A DNA stretch of 64,000 nucleotides from Faecalibacterium taiwanense (GTDB lineage: Bacteria; Bacillota; Clostridia; Oscillospirales; Ruminococcaceae): assembly GCF_036632915.2 (NCBI RefSeq), contig NZ_CP155552.1:2542001-2606000 (forward strand), written 5' to 3'. Position numbers and translations under genes: made by a program. Within the stretch, counting starts at the first letter, position 1; each line of letters begins with the position of its first letter. Below, one piece after another: positions 48,887 through 57,032 of this stretch. The notes below the pieces were generated by a model that had not been told where the DNA came from, did no database searches, and worked only from the letters and a program-made list of their open reading frames with translations.

Positions 48887-49526
48887 AAGCTATCTTTCTG
48901 CTGCACAGAAAAATCTTGCCCGGATGTTGGATTATCTTGTCAACGATCTGCATTATCCGTTGGAGACGGCATGGCAGTGGTTTGTGACCAGTGAACTGTC
49001 TGCCCGGTTCGAGCAGGGGGATTGTTCTGTGTTGGTGGGCTTGTCCGGTGTAGAACTTGCCCGCGCTGTACTGGAGCAGGCGGGCGAAGTCGTGCCTATG
49101 CAGAAACCCTCGTATGCCTACGACCGCAGCCCGGAATACTGGACAGGCTGGGCTCTTTCCTATTACCAGTGGCTGACCAGTCTGCGTTTTGCGGAGATTG
49201 AACAAGCAGTGTCTATCACGAAAGTGCGGCTGCTGTATACGCCCTACCACGAGATGGATGTACGGCAGTTTGCAGACAAGATGAACGAGTTGTACCGTGC
49301 GGCAAAGCCGGAAACAAACCTGAAAGCCATGCGCACATTGGCCGGATTGAGCCAATCGGAACTGGCAGGACAGGCTGATGTGTCTGTGCGTACCATCCAG
49401 CAGTACGAACAGCGACAGAAGGACATCAACAAAGCACAAGCAGAAACGCTGCTTCGCCTTGCGCGTGCGCTGAATTGCAACGTGGAGGATCTGATGGAGA
49501 AAGTTCCACCGCTGAATTTTAAATAA
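48867..49526 (+). CDS. HTH (Xre) protein, probable antitoxin/autoregulator of DUF3990
   Basis: The 219-residue protein has a C-terminal Xre helix-turn-helix at about residues 155-210 (MRTLAGLSQSELAGQADVSV, then RTIQQYEQRQKDINKAQAET). Its N-terminal 140 residues are of a DUF3791-like type (YLSAAQKNLARMLDYLVNDL) that often occurs with DUF3990. Its start lies inside the end of the DUF3990 gene. Its likely roles are to neutralise that protein and to bind the palindrome at 48167-48186. Confidence 0.75.
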   Translation: MIHAYDKSYLSAAQKNLARMLDYLVNDLHYPLETAWQWFVTSELSARFEQGDCSVLVGLSGVELARAVLEQAGEVVPMQKPSYAYDRSPEYWTGWALSYYQWLTSLRFAEIEQAVSITKVRLLYTPYHEMDVRQFADKMNELYRAAKPETNLKAMRTLAGLSQSELAGQADVSVRTIQQYEQRQKDINKAQAETLLRLARALNCNVEDLMEKVPPLNFK

Positions 49527-49570
49527 GAATGAAGCGATGAGACCTGACACAGATTGTGCAAACAAAAAAG

Positions 49571-49617
49571 AAAGCTGCCATCCATGAGAGAAAAATTCTC
49601 ACGGATCGGCAGCTTTT
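49571..49617. terminator. Bidirectional terminator
   Basis: AAAGCTGCC and GGCAGCTTT enclose an inner GAGAGAAAAATTCTC stem, between two converging genes. Confidence 0.75.
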
Positions 49618-49630
49618 CTCTTTGAAGTTG

Positions 49631-50911
49631 TTATGCCTTCGTTGTGGTCAGAACTTCATCATTGACCAGCTGATTGGCCTTATCAAATGCTTCGATCATC
49701 TGGGTCGCTTTCGGATGGAGATAGACTTCATCTAACGTTTTGGATTTGGGCGTGTGCCCGACAGCGCGTTTCAGGATATCCTTGTTGACGCCTGCGCGGT
49801 CACAAAGGCTGGCGTAGGTATGGCGGGTGGTGTAGGGCGTATAGGTGGCAAGCTTCCCGGCAAACTCCGGTTTGCGCTTACCATTTTCGTCGTAAGGATT
49901 CGGCTGGATGCCGATTTCCTCCAGGAAAGGATAGAATTTGCGGTTACGCCAGTTCTTTTCATTCCAGAAACCGCCTTTTCCATTGGGAAAGAGCGGACCA
50001 TTTTCCACAGAGGTGGCATACGCATGTTCAAAAACCGGAATGCCAAAGTCGAGAATGGGAATGATGCGGTTGCGTCCGGCCTCGGTCTTGCAGCCGCCGA
50101 TCAGATAAGCACCGGATTCCGTGCGGTGAAAATCTTCGTGTTTGAAGTGCAGCAGCTCATAGATACGCACTCCGCAGGCCAGAAGAGCAATTACCATCTG
50201 CCCGGTGGGCGTGTTCTTTTGGCTCAGGATCAGCGTCACCTGTTCGTCCGTGAAAATCTCGCGTTCCGGAGATTTGCGTCCTTCGACTTTCAGGACAGAT
50301 GCAAGGTTGGCATCCACGACACGCCAGCCAATGGCTGTGCGATACAGCTTACTGATAAGAGTACGCTCTTTTTCCAACATACTTTGAGACAGGCCGTTAT
50401 CGGCCATCTTGTCTAAGATGTTTTGAAAGTCCTGCGCATAGAGGGCGGCAATTTTGAAGTGCCACAGCGGACGGAGATATTTCCACGCAATGTCATAGAG
50501 CTCGCGAGCCTTATCGGACCGGCCCTTATATTCACGGGACTCTTTGAACATCCGGAAGCAGTCCTGCAGGGTAGAGTCCTGATAGGGTGTAGCCGGACGC
50601 TTCATCATTTCGGCGCGTACCGCCTCGGCTTCTTCACGGGTGACGTAGGTGCCAACAGCCTTCATGACTGTAATTCCGGTGTGAGGATCAGGGATTGGCA
50701 TTCGGAGCAGCCATGGCTTCCGGCGTGTTCCGGACATTCGTGTGATGCTGCCATTGCCAGACGAGGCTTTCAGCCGGGGAGATTCTCGCTTGGCCGGAAC
50801 GGCAGGTGGAGCTACTGCACCTGGGGATGGCGCTGTGCCAACGGGATGACCGCAGGCAGAGCAGAATTTAGCGGTATCTGAGATTTGATGACCGCAATTT
50901 TCACAGAACAT
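49631..50911 (-). CDS. Tyrosine integrase with N-terminal zinc ribbon
   Basis: The 426-residue protein starts MFCENCGHQISDTAKFCSAC (SD AGGAGG), a zinc-ribbon module, followed by a proline/alanine linker to about residue 60. A phage-integrase arm and core-binding domain follow, then the catalytic domain from about residue 230. Catalytic residues are the arginine in ACGVRIYELLHF, lysine in GGCKTEAGRNR, TTRHTYASL (H-x-x-R), the GH in AVGHTPKSK and the nucleophile Tyr in LDEVYLHP. It would integrate and excise the leftward block up to about 62 kb, at whose end it sits. The zinc-ribbon fusion is unusual. Confidence 0.9.
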   Translation of the reverse strand: MFCENCGHQISDTAKFCSACGHPVGTAPSPGAVAPPAVPAKRESPRLKASSGNGSITRMSGTRRKPWLLRMPIPDPHTGITVMKAVGTYVTREEAEAVRAEMMKRPATPYQDSTLQDCFRMFKESREYKGRSDKARELYDIAWKYLRPLWHFKIAALYAQDFQNILDKMADNGLSQSMLEKERTLISKLYRTAIGWRVVDANLASVLKVEGRKSPEREIFTDEQVTLILSQKNTPTGQMVIALLACGVRIYELLHFKHEDFHRTESGAYLIGGCKTEAGRNRIIPILDFGIPVFEHAYATSVENGPLFPNGKGGFWNEKNWRNRKFYPFLEEIGIQPNPYDENGKRKPEFAGKLATYTPYTTRHTYASLCDRAGVNKDILKRAVGHTPKSKTLDEVYLHPKATQMIEAFDKANQLVNDEVLTTTKA

Positions 50912-50945
50912 AGATCTGAACCTCCTATTGCTTTGAACTTGCTTC

Positions 50946-50979
50946 AAAAATGCCCCCGGCATCAAGGTGACGCCGGGAG
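50946..50979 (-). terminator. Terminator between the excisionase-like gene and the integrase
   Basis: CTCCCGGC ... GCCGGGGG followed by CATTTTTG on the minus strand. Confidence 0.7.
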
Positions 50980-50991
50980 CAGACGGTCGGA

Positions 50992-51227
50992 TTAGTTGCG
51001 GGTGCGGGAGAGCTGGTAATCCAGGCTCTGTTCAGCCGTGAGCCCCTTCTGGATAAAATGTACCAAATTCGGGTAAAAGATGTAGATACGTGATCCGTTC
51101 GGTACGTGACTTATGTAACCGGCGGCTACGAGATTGCGGAGACTGTGGTATGTTATATCATAACCTTCGCTCCGTGCACGACGTGCGGCACCTGTTAGTG
51201 TAAGAAAATCCTGCGGCTTATTAACCA
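50992..51227 (-). CDS. Excisionase-like small DNA-binding protein
   Basis: This 78-residue protein starts MVNKPQDFLTLTGAARRARS (SD GGAGAG). It has a MerR/Xis-type winged HTH (YDITYHSLRNLVAAGYISHV) with a strand-rich end (SRIYIFYPNLVHFIQKG). Size, fold and position just upstream of the integrase fit a recombination directionality factor. Confidence 0.65.
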
Positions 51228-51318
51228 TAATTTTTCTCTCCTTTCGTAAAATGATGGAAAGCACAGGCGGCTTCAAAGTAAGAATATCTTTCTCAGATAT
51301 AGGACTCTTAAAGGGCGA

Positions 51319-51606
51319 TTAAGGGTACCAGGGAAGATCTGGCATTTTTGAGAAGTCATAACGCTCCAAAGAATGTAAATCAGGTTGTACCACCTCATAT
51401 TGGACGTTTAAAGGGGGGCTGACATAGCCACAGTTAAAAAATAGACTCTGGTCACGCAGCGTGATAGCACTACAATCGATGTATCCACAATCGCCGGAGT
51501 GGCAACATGGAGGCGCTGTAAAATAGATGGCGGGCCTCATAGTTGATAGCAGATCAGAATACTCTAGGGAGACAGGATCGTTAAAAAATCCATCTGGGAT
51601 GTTCAT
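51319..51606 (-). CDS. Small cysteine-containing protein, function unknown
   Basis: The 95-residue protein (MNIPDGFFNDPVSLEYSDLL, then PPCCHSGDCGYIDCSAITL) has five cysteines in two groups, which might bind a metal. AAGGAGG precedes the ATG, so expression is likely. No family is recognised. It lies between the ATPase and the excisionase-like gene. Confidence 0.5.
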   Translation of the reverse strand: MNIPDGFFNDPVSLEYSDLLSTMRPAIYFTAPPCCHSGDCGYIDCSAITLRDQSLFFNCGYVSPPLNVQYEVVQPDLHSLERYDFSKMPDLPWYP

Positions 51607-51712
51607 GACAAATCCTCCTTAAAAATGATTGACAAGCGAAGCATTTAAAGCTTTACTTATATTACAAGAACACTTGGTTATAAATTTCTGCCTTTGAATG
51701 CTGGCAATGGAA

Positions 51713-52825
51713 TCAGGTGCTCGATTTCGACAATGAAGCCGATGCAATATCTTCCAGATGACTGATGTTCACACAAATAGGAGCGCGAGTTGGTTTGGAG
51801 TCTTCTCCAATATAGATAGGGCCTTGAAAAACGCACTGCCCAACCTCCAGATTCCGTAAAAGGTCAGAAATCTCAGCCCGATGCTGTGGAGATGCGAGAA
51901 GCTCGGCATAATACTTTACTTCTAGGAGAGCAGGGTGAAAGAGAAGTTTGTGGTTTGCTTGGCAGAGCATTGTTCTTTCGGACGCGTTAAACTCACGGAT
52001 ACTCTGGCTGGCAAGGATCACATTCAGAGAGTATTTTCTTCCTTCTGTCAGGATTTTGCCAAGATAACAGTCCTTGTCGATGGAGAGGTTCTGCATCTCA
52101 TCTATGTAGATGTAGCGTGGCGGTTGTCCTCCCTGCGATGCAGTGCGGAACTCGTCAAAAAGAAGTAAGTCAACAATCACGTTCTTGAAGAGGGGCGGAA
52201 ACTTGCTTAGGCCGATGTTTTCGATGCCGAAAGAATGGTTGACAGGTTGATGCCTGAAAATATTGTGCCGCAGAAGCGGCGCAAGATGAGCGGCTGCATT
52301 TCTTGACGCTTTCGTGCCAAATCCCTCAAGGGTTTTATGAACTGCTGGAAAAATATCTGGATTATTATCACGGTCGGAAATCGCATGTTCAAGAGCTTCC
52401 GAGAGGGCAGCTGTTGAAGAACAGCTTAATCTGAGGTGATTAGCTATAATATTGGAAAGCGTATAACTTAAATCTGCAGGTGATTCCATAGTTCCATCCG
52501 CATAGTGCAGTGGCTCAAAAAGCGTTGTTGGAATGGGCGTGTTGTATGCATCAATTTGTGAGGACAGATGTTCAAATGACTTTCTGAAAATTGGAAAGAG
52601 ATGTTCCGGGGCAGAGGAGTTATGAATATCGATGCTGCGGACGCTATAGCTCTGATTGGCCTTTTGCAGCACGATACTTTGGGCAGCAACACTCTTTCCG
52701 TAGCCGGATTCACCGAGGATAACATAAGAGTCGTTATCCTGTCCGGGGATGCTTTTCGTGAAAACGGATAGCTCTTGGCCTCCTTCGCAGTACTTTCCTA
52801 TGTAGGTTTGTGATAGCATTGGCAT
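51713..52825 (-). CDS. HerA/VirB4-type P-loop ATPase
   Basis: The 370-residue protein starts at MPMLSQTYIGKYCEGGQELS, chosen because AAAGGAG is 9 bases ahead; a TTG further upstream is less likely. Walker A is VILGESGYGKSVAAQS (near residue 40), Walker B is YIYIDEMQNLSIDK, and the LASQSIREF stretch is the sensor region typical of the FtsK-HerA superfamily (TraD/VirB4/HerA). It lacks the N-terminal domains of conjugative VirB4 and the HAS-barrel of archaeal HerA. Starting 14 bases after the unknown protein at 52849-53751, it probably forms a pair with it. Either DNA transfer or an anti-phage role is possible. Confidence 0.75.
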   Translation of the reverse strand: MPMLSQTYIGKYCEGGQELSVFTKSIPGQDNDSYVILGESGYGKSVAAQSIVLQKANQSYSVRSIDIHNSSAPEHLFPIFRKSFEHLSSQIDAYNTPIPTTLFEPLHYADGTMESPADLSYTLSNIIANHLRLSCSSTAALSEALEHAISDRDNNPDIFPAVHKTLEGFGTKASRNAAAHLAPLLRHNIFRHQPVNHSFGIENIGLSKFPPLFKNVIVDLLLFDEFRTASQGGQPPRYIYIDEMQNLSIDKDCYLGKILTEGRKYSLNVILASQSIREFNASERTMLCQANHKLLFHPALLEVKYYAELLASPQHRAEISDLLRNLEVGQCVFQGPIYIGEDSKPTRAPICVNISHLEDIASASLSKSST

Positions 52826-52848
52826 AATAATCAAACTCCTTTTGTTTT

Positions 52849-53751
52849 TTAGACTTCAACAAGGTCACGACTTCCGGGTTGATGCAGGGTGCTTCTTAGA
52901 AGTGTCCGAAAGCGAAAATCCTTTGACTCGTTTGGTGCAAGGGTGAGAGTTTTTGAGACTGATCCAGAAAGGACACCCACCGTTTTTAGACGACTGAGCA
53001 CATCGGACGGCATATAGGACGATAGATGTGCTTTGATGATCTTTTTCAAAAGGGCAGTCGATGTATAATAATAGGTATCATCATAGAGAATCTCCTTTTG
53101 ACAGTCAAAGCTGATATCGACATCTTCGAGTGAACGAAAACAAATCATATTGCTTCGCCGGGCTGCATAGAGTGCGTTTCGGAAAGGTGTAAGGATGTTG
53201 CCATCGTTGATTCTTTCCCAGTAGCGAGTGTATGTTTCAAGGTATTCGTCACAGCGGACGGAAAGCGTTTGTGGAGGCACTTGCATGGAGTAATGCCACT
53301 TTACAACATCAGCTATCATAGATAGTGCTGCGATTTCCCGTTGTACAGAACAATCTTCGCCAAGATCATCGAAGACTTTGGTAAAAGAACGTTCCACTGT
53401 CGAATTGAATGCATTGGCGTTATTCATAATTGAATTTATTAGCCCACCGATAGAATCAATCGAATTTGTAGCTTCATAAGGATCGATAAAATCTTGTATT
53501 GGTAGACAAAAGGTTCGCTGACGTGGGGTAAGATTGGACGAAACAATCATATATAGAGGGTGCTTCTGGTTGCTTTGCATAGAATTCATCAGCGCTTGAT
53601 AGTTTTTGTCCCGACTATAGGCACTGGAAGACTCATTGAAGTTGATGTTTTCAGAACGAATCCATACAATGGGACGGTCACGCAAGCTTTCTAGTGCTTT
53701 TTTGAATAGGTAGGGTGTGCTATCAATGCATGAATCTGTGTACAGATACAA
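52849..53751 (-). CDS. Unknown protein paired with the HerA-like ATPase
   Basis: The frame is 300 codons from a TTG at 53751. It starts like a Rossmann-type strand and loop (MYLYTDSCIDSTPYLFKKAL, RDRPIVWIRSENINF) and later is helical with few marked motifs. I recognise no family. The start is odd: there is no ATG or SD near the beginning, and the frame continues upstream in the same phase to the TAA of the LPD28 gene, so the N-terminus may begin at a non-standard codon or be truncated. Its stop is 14 bases before the SD region of the ATPase, which implies one transcript. If the pair acts together this could be the substrate-recognition or nuclease part. Confidence 0.55.
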   Translation of the reverse strand: MYLYTDSCIDSTPYLFKKALESLRDRPIVWIRSENINFNESSSAYSRDKNYQALMNSMQSNQKHPLYMIVSSNLTPRQRTFCLPIQDFIDPYEATNSIDSIGGLINSIMNNANAFNSTVERSFTKVFDDLGEDCSVQREIAALSMIADVVKWHYSMQVPPQTLSVRCDEYLETYTRYWERINDGNILTPFRNALYAARRSNMICFRSLEDVDISFDCQKEILYDDTYYYTSTALLKKIIKAHLSSYMPSDVLSRLKTVGVLSGSVSKTLTLAPNESKDFRFRTLLRSTLHQPGSRDLVEV

Positions 53752-53781
53752 AACAGAATATACGGCATTTTTAATACAGTT

Positions 53782-54024
53782 TTAGTGGGCATAGGCGGTC
53801 ATAAAATCAGAAATGGTAGTGCACAGTTTGTGATTGGTGGTGCCCTCGCCATCCAAGGGCGCGATCTCACAAGGGATGCCCCGGCACTCGTCATCATGCC
53901 GAACATCGTAGGCGTACAGACCATCCGGAATGGTATCTCTCTTGATGCGGATGCTGGTGAACAGCGCAGGCTTTCCGCAAACCGTGATCTCTTCGTAGTG
54001 TTCGGTCATTGCATGAAAGGTCAT
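53782..54024 (-). CDS. LPD28-domain protein
   Basis: This 80-residue protein matches the large-polyvalent-protein-associated domain 28 pattern: EEITVCGKPALFTSIRIKRD and GLYAYDVRHDDECRGIPCEI. LPD28 proteins are common on conjugative elements and phages of gut Firmicutes; the function is unknown. AGGAGG precedes the ATG. Confidence 0.75.
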   Translation of the reverse strand: MTFHAMTEHYEEITVCGKPALFTSIRIKRDTIPDGLYAYDVRHDDECRGIPCEIAPLDGEGTTNHKLCTTISDFMTAYAH

Positions 54025-54036
54025 AATCTGTCCTCC

Positions 54037-54375
54037 TTAGATTTCAATGATAAAAGCTCTGAATTTCTCTTTGTAGAAATCCATTGTACTCTGCGGCAGG
54101 GAAGTCAGATTCCCTTCGTTGTCACATCCGGCCAGAAATCCCGGCCCGGCAAGAACATCGGCTCCATCCCACAGCGGACGATTGAGCGGCAGGCCAAGCA
54201 GCTTGCCTTCATCATTGCAGACCAGTGTGACCTCTGAACTGGTATCACTCAATGTGATGCATTCAATCAGCCCGCCTACAAAGTTCTGCATGGCTTCAAG
54301 GGTGTTGTCCAGTTCGATCTCCTTTGGCAACTCCATTGGCAGGAGCGCAAGGACTTTGATTTTTTCTTCTTTCAT
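54037..54375 (-). CDS. DUF3846-family protein
   Basis: The 112-residue protein starts MKEEKIKVLALLPMELPKEI and has the DUF3846 core ELDNTLEAMQNFVGGLIECI followed by NDEGKLLGLPLNRPL. The family is frequent on plasmids and ICEs beside LPD28, DUF932 and DUF1071 genes. No biochemical role is known. It overlaps the read-through tail of the upstream AAA gene, but its own SD is doubtful. Confidence 0.75.
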   Translation of the reverse strand: MKEEKIKVLALLPMELPKEIELDNTLEAMQNFVGGLIECITLSDTSSEVTLVCNDEGKLLGLPLNRPLWDGADVLAGPGFLAGCDNEGNLTSLPQSTMDFYKEKFRAFIIEI

Positions 54376-56137
54376 TGTGTGCCTCCAAATAAAAACAGGA
54401 CAGCCCACACGGACTGTCCTGCAAAAGTAAAGGGAGCATCCGAAGATACTCCCTAAGTGAATAATTATTTTTCCTTACCATACAGCGTTTCTTGAAGAAT
54501 GCGATGCCATAGCAGAGGATGTCATCATAGTCATCCCGGAAGTCCGCCGCATACATCCGGTCATTGATCTGCTGAATAGCAGTATCACAGGCATCCGGCA
54601 GAGCATCCAGAGTTTTTGCATACTTGGCTTCAAAAATTGCCACACGACCATTGCGGATATCCTTTACAATAACATCGCTGCGTCCTTCGCCATGCTCTTT
54701 GTTGGATTCTACCACATAGCCAGCACCAGTAAAGATGCCTGCAAGGAAAGCGTGGTAAAAATCCTCCCGATAGTCATGGTAGCTGATAGTCATACGCAGC
54801 AGCTTGGTCATCTCTTTTGTCAGAGCTTCGTTGTTTCCGCTCCAGACTGCATCAAACAACGGGCTGCGGTTCCATGCCTTTGCACTGTCGTCAAACCATT
54901 TGCTTACAGTGGTTTCAAAAATTTCCCGAATCTCTGCATTGGGAATCATCAACGCAGAGCAGCCATCCGGCAGCGAATCCGGCAAATCTTTATCACGCAC
55001 TTTGGTCAGATAGCCTGTCAGATACAGCACACTCCAAAGATTTTCCTCAGAGGAGTGTAGATAATCGTAGGTCAGGTTTTCTTCAATATGCTGAACAATA
55101 GAGCCGCCAGCCATCAGAGTTTCAAGCTTTGTGGTGATATTGTCGCCTGCATAGTCGATGAAAGAACGGATGATGGCGTTATCACTGGTGTTTTTCCAAT
55201 AGCTTTTCGGCTTCTGTGCTACACCATACTGGAAATCCCGCAGATAACTGATTACGTCCCACGGACAATAAATGTCTGCATCGCCAAAATGATAACCGTC
55301 GTACCATGCCTTGATTTCAGCAGACTGCGATTCAAGATCAGCATCTTTCAGCATTTGATCTACATCTGCCTGTGTAAAACCAAAGGATTCGCTCAACCGG
55401 GGAGAAAGAATCGTATCCGAAACAAAATTGTTCGTCCCGGTAAAAATGCTTTCTTTGGCAATTTTCAGACAGCCGGTAACAACAGCAAAGTCGAGCGAAG
55501 TATTGTCTTTGAGCGTGGTGCTCATCATAGCCCGCATCACGTCCAGCATCTGCGAATAATAGCCGTTGCTGCTGGCTTTTGCAATGGGAACATCATACTC
55601 ATCCAGGATGACGACCGCCGATTTTTTGAAGTGGATTTCCAGCATCCGGGTCAATAGCAAAAAGCAGCTTTTGGTTTCATCTATGGATGCAGTGCGTCCC
55701 AGAATTCGCTTAAAGATGCCTTTGTCATCGTCAGAAATAGCAGCGTCATCCAAAAGAAACTGATAATCCTGAAATGCAAATGCCAGTTTCATGCGCAGCA
55801 TTCCATAGGCGCTTTCAAAGGTCAGACCGTCCGTGTCCTTGAAAGAGAAAAAGACCACAGGACACTGATTCATCCATTTTTTGCAAAGCTCTGTATTTTT
55901 GGAGATTGCCAATCCCTCAAACAGTTGCTTGCTGTCTTTGCGGATATCCAGAAAATTTGCGAGAGTGCTCATACCAAGGGATTTTCCGAAACGGCGAGGA
56001 CGAGTGATCAATGTTACTTCAGCGATACCACCGCTAAGAAGTTCAGAAATCAGATTGGTCTTGTCGATATAATAATACCCGCCTTCTCGAATCTTTTCAA
56101 AATTCGAGATTCCAACAGGAAACTGCAAATCTTTCAT
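54296..56137 (-). CDS. AAA-ATPase-like protein with PD-(D/E)XK domain (DUF1703 type), probable run-on C-terminus
   Basis: The protein starts MKDLQFPVGISNFEKIREGG (SD AAAGGAG). An AAA-type ATPase domain follows, with the P-loop variant TLITRPRRFGKSLGMST and VVILDEYDVPIAKA. The C-terminal PD-(D/E)XK-like region is marked by GEGRSDVIVKDIRNGRVAIF and EAKYAKTL. These proteins are abundant in gut anaerobes; their role is unproven, defence or mobility being suggested. After VRK the frame runs on for about 55 more codons into the terminator and the DUF3846 start. One more A in the A5 run (54468-54472) would end the protein at VRKK, the usual family end. I regard the last part as an artefact. Confidence 0.8.
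   Translation of the reverse strand: MKDLQFPVGISNFEKIREGGYYYIDKTNLISELLSGGIAEVTLITRPRRFGKSLGMSTLANFLDIRKDSKQLFEGLAISKNTELCKKWMNQCPVVFFSFKDTDGLTFESAYGMLRMKLAFAFQDYQFLLDDAAISDDDKGIFKRILGRTASIDETKSCFLLLTRMLEIHFKKSAVVILDEYDVPIAKASSNGYYSQMLDVMRAMMSTTLKDNTSLDFAVVTGCLKIAKESIFTGTNNFVSDTILSPRLSESFGFTQADVDQMLKDADLESQSAEIKAWYDGYHFGDADIYCPWDVISYLRDFQYGVAQKPKSYWKNTSDNAIIRSFIDYAGDNITTKLETLMAGGSIVQHIEENLTYDYLHSSEENLWSVLYLTGYLTKVRDKDLPDSLPDGCSALMIPNAEIREIFETTVSKWFDDSAKAWNRSPLFDAVWSGNNEALTKEMTKLLRMTISYHDYREDFYHAFLAGIFTGAGYVVESNKEHGEGRSDVIVKDIRNGRVAIFEAKYAKTLDALPDACDTAIQQINDRMYAADFRDDYDDILCYGIAFFKKRCMVRKNNYSLREYLRMLPLLLQDSPCGLSCFYLEAHNERRKNQSPCAPANGVAKGDRTGQHP
54391..54420 (-). terminator. Terminator after the AAA gene
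   Basis: AGGACAGTCC and GGGCTGTCCT pair, followed by GTTTTTATTT on the minus strand, about 45 bases past the expected end of the AAA gene. Confidence 0.75.
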
Positions 56138-56249
56138 GCAATGCTCCTTTCCGCTCACAGAGGAGAGCTTTCAGAACTCACTACTGTAAGTGTACCATGA
56201 AATATAGAATCATACAAGAATCAAGTGACATCGAAATAGAGCAGTTTTA

Positions 56250-56960
56250 TTATGCTACGTTCAATCTGGTGGCTTTGTAGCAGTCAGCGCACATTCCCTC
56301 ATGGGTGGCTGCAAACTCTGCCGCCTGCATGATAGAACCGTCCTTCAGCTTGACTCTCTTGATGGGCTGGTTGCACCGGGCACAGATGCAGGGCACAGGC
56401 GGCTGTTCCTGCTTCTGGCTGGTGGATTTCGGTTTCGGCTGCTTTTGCGGCTCTGCCTCCGGCTGTGGTGCAGCATCTTCCGGCAAATCCTCTCCGGCAT
56501 AAACGTACAGGCCCAGACCAAACATAGCCAGGTTCTTTACCAAGCACCGCATGATGGCCTTATTCACATCGAACATGGATGCTGCTTCTACAGTGCGCTC
56601 TTCCATGCCGACCTTTTCACGGCGGCGGGTCTGAGGATTGTAGTCCCATTTCGGGGTGGTATAGGTGTAAGGCACAGCTTTCATGGCTTTGTTTGCGCCA
56701 TCCAGTACAGGCAGCCACATTTCGTGCGAAACGCCCTCAATCGTGACTGAGGTGTACACCATGAAGCCGGTGATGGGATCATAAACATAGGGCAGGCCGT
56801 TGAATTTCTTGACCTCATAGCTGGCAGAAGGATACAGCTTTTTCACCTCCGCCCAGGCATACGCCCAGCTTACATATTTCAGTTCCGTGTTGCCGGACTT
56901 TTTGACTTCCAGATGATCTTTGAAGTCAATAGCAAATAATTTTACGAATGGATTTTCCAT
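56250..56960 (-). CDS. DUF1071 (Sak-type) single-strand annealing protein
   Basis: The 236-residue protein starts MENPFVKLFAIDFKDHLEVK. Its DUF1071 core (LKYVSWAYAWAEVKKLYPSA) and the run FDVNKAIMRCLVKNLAMFGL are typical of Sak/Rad52-like annealing proteins of phages and conjugative elements. The C-terminus carries a Lys/Pro/Gln-rich linker and a four-cysteine zinc ribbon CARCNQPI ... CADC. Such a protein would anneal single strands during recombination or replication of the element. Confidence 0.85.
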   Translation of the reverse strand: MENPFVKLFAIDFKDHLEVKKSGNTELKYVSWAYAWAEVKKLYPSASYEVKKFNGLPYVYDPITGFMVYTSVTIEGVSHEMWLPVLDGANKAMKAVPYTYTTPKWDYNPQTRRREKVGMEERTVEAASMFDVNKAIMRCLVKNLAMFGLGLYVYAGEDLPEDAAPQPEAEPQKQPKPKSTSQKQEQPPVPCICARCNQPIKRVKLKDGSIMQAAEFAATHEGMCADCYKATRLNVA

Positions 56961-56991
56961 AAGAATGCCTCCAATTTTGATAAAGAAAAAA

Positions 56992-57020
56992 GGGCACAAC
57001 AGCGTCAACTGTTGTGCCCC
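56992..57020 (-). terminator. Terminator of the DUF932 chimera
   Basis: GGGCACAACAG and its inverse around GTTGACG, with TTTTTTC next on the minus strand. Confidence 0.85.
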
Positions 57021-57032
57021 ATGATGTGAAAA

